Source: Pseudoips prasinana (Eukaryota; Arthropoda; Insecta; Lepidoptera; Nolidae). Taken from it: DNA of 64,000 nucleotides. Of the stretch, positions 56,225 through 64,000 are shown piece by piece; positions within the stretch are counted from its first letter, which is position 1; each line of letters starts with the position of its first letter. The stretch spans positions 25,066,001-25,130,000 of the forward strand of contig OX621260.1 in NCBI GenBank assembly GCA_951640165.1, read 5' to 3'. The notes beneath the pieces were generated by a model. That model did no database searches. It was not told the origin of the DNA and saw nothing but the letters and a program-made list of their open reading frames with translations. The position numbers were made by a program, and so were the translations under genes.

Positions 56225-56449
56225 AGGTGCGCGATATACATATATATGTATATAGAAAGTATTTTTTAAGCACTTAATTGTAGTTTTTATTTACAATACT
56301 GCGATGCAGATCTTTAAATCCAAACAAAAATACGCATCACCGTACCCCAAAGCCAAGCCAAAATTCGCTGATACACAAATACAAAAATAAAAAATTCATT
56401 TCGTGTTATGGCAGCGTATTATTTGACACATATTTATGACGTTGGCGTA

Positions 56450-56665
56450 TCATGTCAGCCAAAGTACATCCACTGCTGGACAAAAGCCTCCCCAAGAAAT
56501 AGGGGATATGCCATAATCGCCACGCTTGGCAGACGGGTTAGCGATCGCAGTTTCACAGTAAAAAGTCGCTGCCAGTTCTCTGGTGGGTATTCCCTCGGCC
56601 AATTTCTACGCCCCCCACGTGATTAGATGGGGTGATGATATTCTATGCCGTCACCACACAACATA
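56450..56665 (-). mobile_element. SINE-like family R
   Basis: GTACATCCACTGCTGGACAA, GGCAGACGGGTTAGCGATCG and GGGTATTCCCTCGGCC to GATGATATTCTATGCCGTCA. The 72-codon frame is the repeat. Confidence 0.65.
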
Positions 56666-56939
56666 TACGTTGGCGTACAGGGTAGGCTTTCGCTTGTCAC
56701 GTACGTTGTATTTTGATTGAATGTATATTCGATGCGATCACGTCTTTAGATGGGATGTAGATTGTAGGACGGTGTCATCTATCAGCCTGGTTGTAGAAAC
56801 ATGGCCGACGGATATGTTGACAGAAATTCTTATTATTATAATTCTATTATGATTCTTTTATATTGCTGCATTGGTTGAATGCCCTTGTTATTAATAGACG
56901 TGTCAGCAACGTACTGTAGGTAGGTATTTTTTTTTTATG

Positions 56940-57235
56940 TCAGAGGGCGACAATCTAGCAAGTGGGTCACCTGATGGTAAGTGATCACCGCTGCCCATGG
57001 ACACTCGCAACACCAGAGGAGTCGCGGGTGCGTTGCCGGACTTTAAGAGTCAGCAAACAAGTGTTGTTGACCCTTCCCACCACCCCGATGAGCTCTGGCG
57101 ACCTTACACTCAGAAACACAACATTAAATTATTAATGTTATTATTAAGGTGTGTCTTCTGTAAGGTGGAGGTGCTTCCCCAGTCGGGCTGCTTTTCGAGC
57201 GAATGAACGCTGTGCCCTACCTCTCTTCTATGTAG
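56940..57235 (-). repeat. Dispersed repeat family H, full copy
   Basis: GTGGGTCACCTGATGGTAAG, GCTGCCCATGGACACTCGCA and CAGTCGGGCTGCTTTTCGAG are the inverse of the 46.51-46.82 kb insert. Confidence 0.65.
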
Positions 57236-57304
57236 GTATTCTACCAACTTGCCATATATTACTTACTTAACGTATGTGCAGCGGTTACTCTACTGTCAGT
57301 GTTG

Positions 57305-57600
57305 TTCAAGCCGCCCAGTAGGCCTCTGACATGGGTTAACGGCTGTTATCAGAGACTACCGACAGCTTCACGTGCCCTCCACGGAGCACGGAGACGCTCA
57401 GAAATCGCCCGCGCTGCAACTCAGTGAGCAAATACTCAGTATAGGATTGCGCGTCTAGTAGAATACATATAGGTCAATGGTTCTATGCATGTTGTATTGT
57501 GTATATTCCTTATGCAATAAAGTGTACTTATTCTTCTTCTCATAAGCATCACTTGATGACGGATTGGTGAGAGTATCTAGTTATGAGCGCCTCGACCATG
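57305..57600 (+). repeat. Family D repeat with LINE 3' end
   Basis: GCCGCCCAGTAGGCCTCTGA and GCACGGAGACGCTCAGAAAT, then a LINE end (57470-57545: CTTATGCAATAAAGTGTACT with a TTCTTCTTCT tail), then the family D end ATCTAGTTATGAGCGCC. The LINE end appears nested. Confidence 0.6.
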
Positions 57601-58179
57601 TATTTATTTAAGTCTTAGCCATAACATCATGATATTACAATTTTATAGCCAACCTTAACCTAGTTCGCGTCGTCCATTTATTTCGCGATCAATAAGTACT
57701 ATCGCAATGAGCTTAACTTAAGTACCTACACGAAACTCAGCAATTTTGTAACAGTACTCATATGTATTATAAATATGATCTGAATTCTTTAATTTTTTAC
57801 CGGTTTTAATATTTGTGTTAACTTGGTTAGTGGGTAATCCCGATAATGTAATATTTATTTTATTAACGTAACAGTTATTTTAAAAGCCAGACTGCTTGTG
57901 AATATGTATGCTCTCGTTTTGATTTTGCACAATTTTGAATGCCTACGGATATTGTTCATAAATATGAAAATTAAAAAAAAATTAAAAACATTTAATTCAA
58001 CACAACACACAAGAAAATGAGGAGTACAAATATACAACACACAGTTCTACAAGACAAAACATACATAGATTTGAAGATGCACACACAATTACAATTCTTG
58101 CATGTTCTGCCGAAAGGGTCACCACCTCAGCCCTAGCTAGGTGGCTAGCGCTGGTTTTCATCATGGCTGGTTTGGGATT

Positions 58180-58335
58180 AGATAGATAAACTCTATTTTG
58201 TACATTAAAGAAATAACAAATAAATACACTTTTGACCTTTTAAGTATGGGCGGTCTTATCAAAATGTGATCTCTTCCAGACAACCAAAGTAAAGATCGGA
58301 GAATCGAGATATTGAGAGGAGCAATTGTCGGTGTA
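58180..58335 (-). mobile_element. CR1-like LINE 3' UTR
   Basis: GATAGATAAACTCTATTTTG tail, GGGCGGTCTTATCAAAATGT, GATCTCTTCCAGACAACCAA and GAGATATTGAGAGGAGC, close to 10.74-10.85 kb. Confidence 0.7.
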
Positions 58336-58339
58336 CCTA

Positions 58340-58425
58340 GTCTGGTTGGTGACCTTGACTCCTAAGCCAGAGGTCGTGGATTATATCCCCAGCCAGCACT
58401 AATCTTTGTGCGACGAGCACCATTA
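58340..58425 (+). mobile_element. tRNA-SINE family E, head only
   Basis: CTGGTTGGTGACCTTGACTC, GAGGTCGTGGATTATATCCC (mutated B box) and TGTGCGACGAGCACC. Confidence 0.5.
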
Positions 58426-58547
58426 AAGTAGTGGACGTAACTTAAGCCTATGTAACTGAACAACTTGTAGCACATTAACATGCTCATCATCATCATAAGA
58501 GCTGTAAGAAGTCCACTGCTGGACAAAAGCCTCCCCCAAGAATCATC

Positions 58548-59151
<604 letters not shown>

Positions 59152-59514
59152 TGGGGATGATTCTTGGCGGGATATGCCATAATCGCCACGCTTGGCAGAT
59201 GGGTTGGCGATCGCAGTAAGATGGTGATAGTACCCAGAAAGAAGCTACTGCCCGTCCTCTGGTAGATATTCCCTCGGGTTGACTTCTACGCCCCTCACGG
59301 AATGAGATAGAATGATGATATTCTGATAGTCGCCGCCATCACCACACATTAACATATTATATATAATCAGCATTAATGTCCATAAAGCTGATGAATTATG
59401 TATAGGAGGCATAAAATATTTTGCATATTTCACAAACTGGTTTTCTTTAAATTGTTCAGTGTCATGGGAAGTGAAACTTCAGTTGCCGTCATTATTTTTG
59501 TTACATGTTGTATA

Positions 59515-60055
59515 ACAAAACTCATCGCCATATATAAACTTGGTCCGCGAGAAATTTGAGAGAGAAGTTTAAAGAGATTAACATTCTGACTGTAGCATGT
59601 CAGTGTATATATGACAATCTAATTTATATGCATAAATATAAAGACTCCTTCTGTAAAGCAATGATACTCATAATATAAATACTAGATATAAGCATAACTT
59701 TGTGTTACATACCACCCGCCTCCACAAAGTAAGTAACTCTTTTATGGGGCAATGAATAAGTTTAAAAGAATTATAAAAGCCAAATTGTGTAGCAGGGCTT
59801 ACTACAAAACTTCTGATTATTTAAGTGACAAAACAGCTTGGGATTGAGTCGCTCTAAATTAACACATTTAAATACAATGTAACTTTATGTAAGAAATAAA
59901 TATTTATAAAAAGGATTCCTACTGAGTTTTCTGGCAGTGTTTCTCAGTAGCTTCCACGTCATGCACTGCACGGTAGGGTAAAAAAAATTGACGATTCGAC
60001 ACAAATGTAATATTTTAACGGAATAAATGACTTTTTGAATTGAATTGAATTGCAA
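59515..60055 (+). pseudogene. LINE C-terminal relic and 3' UTR, (TTGAA)n tail
   Basis: The end of the frame reads KFKRIIKAKLCSRAYYKTSD then YLSDKTAWD and TGA (about 59847), the usual close of CR1-like RTs. Upstream pieces (RLHKVSNSFMG) are frameshifted. The 3' UTR ends GAATAAATGACTTTTTGAAT with a TTGAA repeat (60032-60052). Confidence 0.65.
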
Positions 60056-60565
60056 ACCTACCACATGAAGGACGGTCCACAGTCAATAAAAACTAATGTT
60101 AATTACCTACGAGTATATCTATTATCTTAACTAGTTTGCTCGAGTGTTTTTACCGTATATCTACGTATGTATGCACTAAAATGAGTTCTCTTCCAGTCTT
60201 TGTTTGTTGCGAACGGTTTGTCTATGAAAAGTGACAGACACGACATAGCGCAATAAAATTAGTAAGTTAACGTAATTCGGACAGATTTAGCACACAAACA
60301 AATACACACTCCAGCCCACAGAGTTAGCGATAAAATGATAGATTTATGCTTCAGCCTATAGACGTGACAAGTATATAGCTGCGGTCTGACCACAGGTTAT
60401 ATTTTAATTTCTCTAAGCCTTAACTTAAAATATAACTTGAGTTATGAAGGATGTGTTCCTCCAAGAATAGATAGAGAAAAGAAGATATATCTGTACTTGT
60501 CGTACAGTGGATAAGGTTCCCTCGTTTTGTCTGTTCAATTTCCGTACAATATAATATGTGTCGCT
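60056..60565. other. AT-rich non-coding stretch
   Basis: Nothing recognised on either strand. Confidence 0.35.
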
Positions 60566-60808
60566 GGCTGGTGTGTCTAGTGCTTAATGACCTTAACTGC
60601 TAAGCCAAAGGTCGTGGGTTCGTTCCCCACCCAGGACTAAACTTTGTGTGATGAGTACGATTATTTTGTTGTGTCTGTGTGTAATTTATCTATAATATTT
60701 ATGTATTTAGAAATATATAAGTATGTTAATCAGTTGTATGGTTGGCATAGTACGGGCTCTGTCTAGTTTATGATTAGATGGCAGTAAATTGTCGCAAGAT
60801 ATTATTAT
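60566..60808 (+). mobile_element. tRNA-SINE family E, full length
   Basis: TGGTGTGTCTAGTGCTTAAT head, B box GGTCGTGGGTTCGTTCCCCA, body TGTGTCTGTGTGTAATTTAT, 3' half GGTTGGCATAGTACGGGCTC and an ATTATTATTTT tail. Confidence 0.75.
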
Positions 60809-60914
60809 TTTATTTTTTGTGTCTAGGTAGACCTTGTGTGTATTTTTTTAAACGTATAGGTGTCTACCTACGCCTACCAAATAAGACTACAAAGTAAGTA
60901 ATCGGCGCCATAGG

Positions 60915-61040
60915 GGACTGACTTCAAGTTTCTTTATTGCACTCATGTGTAACAGTTTTAGATGTTTTCGCTTAGAATAGGTATCAACATGAACCCTGTT
61001 AGGGCAACAATAGCAATATAGCTTTACAATTATTACATAA
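60915..61040 (-). mobile_element. LINE 3' end
   Basis: Inverted GTGCAATAAAGAAACTTGA, with nothing coding. Weakly supported by the AATAAAG motif. Confidence 0.35.
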
Positions 61041-61044
61041 TAAT

Positions 61045-61192
61045 ATTATAAACAAGATGGACCGATGATCTTGTGCGGGTCCCTAGAAACTGCTGGATGC
61101 GAATAGCGCAAGACCGGCAATTGTGGATATCTTTGGGGGAGGCCTTTGTCCAGCTGTGGACGTCTTTCGGCTGATATGATGATGATGATATT
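61045..61192 (+). pseudogene. RTE-like LINE C-terminus and (ATG)n tail
   Basis: It reads RWTDDLVRVPRN-like codons (ATGGACCGATGATCTTGTGC), then RIAQDRQLW, then GEAFVQLWTSFG and a stop, followed by GATATGATGATGATGATA. It is the clearest copy of the tail used by the SINE-like family R. Confidence 0.7.
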
Positions 61193-61812
61193 ATAAACAC
61201 ACACTGATAATTAAACAAAACTTAATCAAAATGCACAGCACATCCTAAACTTTGGGGTTCGAACCCCGGCTCAGGGCGGTTTACGATGTGGGGATGCATG
61301 TTTGTAAGTCTCCCGTGATACCGGGATTCTTCTTCGAAGTGCGGACGTAATCTATTTCAAAAGTTGTCTGGCTTAAAATACATCCTAATCAACTTAAATG
61401 TTAGTGGAACTACCTGTGCAAAATATTTGTCGTTCTGCTATTACATTTATGCTATGTTCACGGAAGCAATCTTGCGCATAAGTGTGTTGTTTCTAGTGAT
61501 CAAACAGCAAAACTCGCGAGGTCCATATAAAAGCTTGTTCAATTTACATTCGACACTAACTACCTGTTAGAGTTGACGTAACTACGACTTTGAGTGTTTT
61601 TATATCGTACCTGAAGGTGTTATAAGATGTTTCAGCTGGACTTTGATTTCATGTATTGACAAAAAAGAGACTTGATTTAAAAACATTAGCTTTGCTTCGA
61701 CGCAGAAAGCGTTCGGCGTTAAATATGTTGCATTATTATACAAGAACAAAGGCTTATTTACGTTGCAGGCTTTCCAACAATTCAACTCCAAGATATGTTT
61801 AATATCTTGGTA

Positions 61813-61943
61813 TAGACGCCAGCACATCCAGCTACCCCAATCTGTCAAATTTCTTTTATAGATATTCAATTTTATCACTTAAGCATAAGGTTCACTTCTG
61901 GGGAAATTTGACAGACTGGGGTAGCTTGATGTGCTGGCGTCTG
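61813..61943. mobile_element. TA-flanked MITE, copy 3 (131 bp)
   Basis: TAGACGCCAGCACATCCAGC at the left and GATGTGCTGGCGTCTG at the right, with TA on both sides. The central part lacks 9 bp present in copy 2 (TTCACTTTCAATTGGGGAA). Confidence 0.8.
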
Positions 61944-62164
61944 TACATACGAAGTTTCTGACATTTTTAAAAGTTATATAAATTTAAGAGCGGATGGAAA
62001 ACGAACCCACGAATCGCTCATCCATTCAATTTCGAGATCTATTATTTTAACGCAATGAAGAGGCTTTAAAGATATCTCACCACATCCTACACGGTTAATA
62101 CGCCTGGCATGCCAATGCTTAGATTGGACCAACAGATGGCGCTTTCATTTGTAGTAATATAGCT

Positions 62165-62234
62165 TTATATATCTGAATAACACATAGGCTATATTATAAA
62201 GTATAGCGCGGGTGTAAACGCGGGGCCCACCTAG
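62165..62234 (+). mobile_element. Helitron 3' end, truncated
   Basis: ACACATAGGCTATATTATAA, GCGCGGGTGTAAACGCGGGG hairpin and CACCTAG|T. Confidence 0.6.
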
Positions 62235-63478
62235 TATAAGTATACTGGTTTAAGTTACATAAGTTCCTCAGAGTGCGGTGGCGAAGCACGTGTATATTCT
62301 ATTTCTATTAGCGAGTATATTGTAGCATCCACGTGTCTCGGATGTGACTAAGGAACTGAGAATGAGGATGAGCGTCTGAGGACGTAATCTTGAGACTGTT
62401 TTGTTTCTACTAATAGAAACTGTCTCTAGAATGTTCATACAAGTTCAAATATGCCAGGTTTGTCAGTGAAAAAATCTTATTGTTAACCCGTTATAGAGCA
62501 GTAGGCTTGTTTCTAATTTATTGGTTTTGAACTTTATTAGTCGCCATTATAGTTCAAAATATGGTGGCAACTATATGAGCACTACCCGGAAAAGGGTAAA
62601 ATATGAATAGTATCATTGGATAAAATATTCTTTATTGCTTAATAGCCACTGCTCGGTCCTTCTACCGCTCGGAATACAGTTATATCGCGTATGGCCCATA
62701 GCCCAAAAGTGAGATTAAAGGTAGCCGACATCCTCCTTCATGGTTCAATCTCAAATACCAGACCAGACGGAAGGATTACTCTAAAAATAGGCGATATGAG
62801 ACAGCAATACCACGCGCGGAAAGATTAATTTATACAGATGCCATTTTCAATACAAACGAAATGAAATACAAAAAATATGTTAATTAAATGTCTTAGACGT
62901 TTTTTCTCTGTCTATCTTGAAGACGTGCAAGGATTAAAAAAGTACGTAGTTGCACGAATAAAAACACGAAAAATACAGAATAATTAGAGTATTAACAATG
63001 TATATAATAAGGTATAAGATAATCATAGAACGAGTCTGCGTATAAATTGTTTAGGATGTGCTCTCTCATGTCGCTTTTAAATGAGAAGTGACTTTTGGCC
63101 ATCCTAATCTCGAGAGTCAACACATTCCACAACAGAAAAGACAAAAAAAGAAAGAGTGAATGAAGTCGGAATGGTGAATTATTTACCACCATTGACTATA
63201 ACTTTAAACATATTGTTTTGTTTCGTAAAGATATTTATTATATATAGTGTTTTCTTTTTTGGCGATACTGTACCTACCCCATAACCGAGATGCATATACT
63301 CAAAAATAATGTCTATAAATTTAAAAAAAAATTGGTAAATGGTTAAATTAGCTAAATCGGTAAGTGGTTTGGATAAATGGAAATGCCACAACATTCTCGA
63401 TGACTATAGATAAAAACACAATAAACGATATCTTAAATCGGCCTTTAACTTGACGGAGCTTCTTTATCCTTGTTGTAG

Positions 63479-63638
63479 GACTACAAAAAGCCTTTGGAAG
63501 AGAGCAGCCCGGCGATCCTGAACGCCAGCAAGATCCAGACGCTGTTCCACAGGCTGCCCGACATCCTTCAGTGCCATCTACACTTCCGCACCGCTCTTGC
63601 TGACTGTGCGCGGACGTGGGACCGCGATGAAAAAATAG
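63479..63638 (+). CDS. RhoGEF gene, exon continuing the DH domain
   Basis: The acceptor is CCTTGTTGTAG and the donor AAAATAG|GTAAAT. 53 codons plus one base; the frame follows directly from 38791. The peptide is DYKKPLEESSPAILNASKIQ, then TLFHRLPDILQCHLHFRTAL, then ADCARTWDRDEKIG. It matches the expected helix between DH conserved regions 1 and 2: a 'Y..PL' segment, then 'IF..L..I...H..F...L', then 'W.....IG'. Hydrophobic spacing and length fit the family. The rest of the DH domain, and any PH domain after it, must lie beyond 64000. A minus-strand frame across the exon is only its shadow. Confidence 0.9.
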
Positions 63639-64000
63639 GTAAATATAATTATGTCCTGCAGAATTGAATTTTGTAAGAAAGTAGAACAATGAAAGAAATA
63701 CTTTTATTTATAATACTCATACATATATGAATAGCACGAACGAAGCTATTAAAGTGATCTCAATCTCAGGAATACTTGAAGGGTCGAATATAATATAATA
63801 AAACCACATATAGTACTTGAACTATTGGTATATTGGTCTGATTGTTCACTGATAGCTCTCTGTTGGTTCGCAAAATGCAACTAAATTGTCATGACCTAGG
63901 TGTGCAGTCTGAACGAAACCATACCGCCATCTATTTCAGCACTAATGCCACCTAGTGATACAGAGTGTGAAACTTATATAAGTATTTTTGTATCAATGGC
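63639..64000 (+). other. Start of the next RhoGEF intron
   Basis: The donor GTAAATATA is followed by AT-rich sequence with no further exon before the window ends. Confidence 0.7.

Noticed and set aside
61249..61275. GGGGTTCGAACCCC as a tRNA T arm
   Set aside because: It is a perfect B-box palindrome, but no A box, anticodon arm or acceptor stem can be drawn upstream.
63348..63689. 113-codon minus frame at the window end
   Set aside because: It is the antisense shadow of the RhoGEF exon 63479-63638.

Overview
The window looks like a piece of a lepidopteran (butterfly or moth) nuclear genome. It is AT-rich and contains almost no long reading frames. It is full of insect-type interspersed repeats: Helitrons ending in a GC hairpin plus CTAG, several tRNA-derived SINE families, 3' ends of CR1-like and RTE-like LINEs with short tandem tails, and TA-flanked MITEs. 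I cannot name the species.

The only host gene I can support is on the + strand. It is a Rho guanine-nucleotide exchange factor (RhoGEF) spread over at least four exons: 14202-14304, 35418-35628, 38615-38791 and 63479-63638. These exons have good splice sites and mutually compatible phases and join into one open frame. The protein runs from a low-complexity, arginine- and proline-rich leader into the start of a DH (Dbl-homology) domain, which is cut by a 24.7 kb intron. A 60-base candidate exon at 1905-1964 may belong further upstream. By recollection only, the DH sequence resembles the ARHGEF10 group. The first and last exons of the gene lie outside the window.

Everything else is intron or flank. 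1-14 kb holds LINE relics, a folded-back LINE 3' end at 5.3-5.7 kb and a SINE split by a 404-bp long-TIR element at 6.7-7.1 kb. The 14.3-35.4 kb intron holds Helitrons, SINEs, a poly(A)-tailed insertion at 25.7-26.0 kb and a local duplication at 28.8/29.5 kb. The 35.6-38.6 kb intron holds two LINE fragments and a full tRNA-SINE. The 38.8-63.5 kb intron holds the largest element, a nearly complete CR1-like LINE on the minus strand (41.16-45.5 kb; ORF1 intact, ORF2 broken by one frameshift and one stop), then SINE clusters, a 9 x 71-bp minisatellite (54.38-55.02 kb), MITEs and a three-level nest at 58.5-59.35 kb.

I see no bacterial-type system, CRISPR array, rRNA or functional tRNA gene. The interest lies in the exon structure of the RhoGEF gene and in transposon histories readable from nested copies and internal empty sites.
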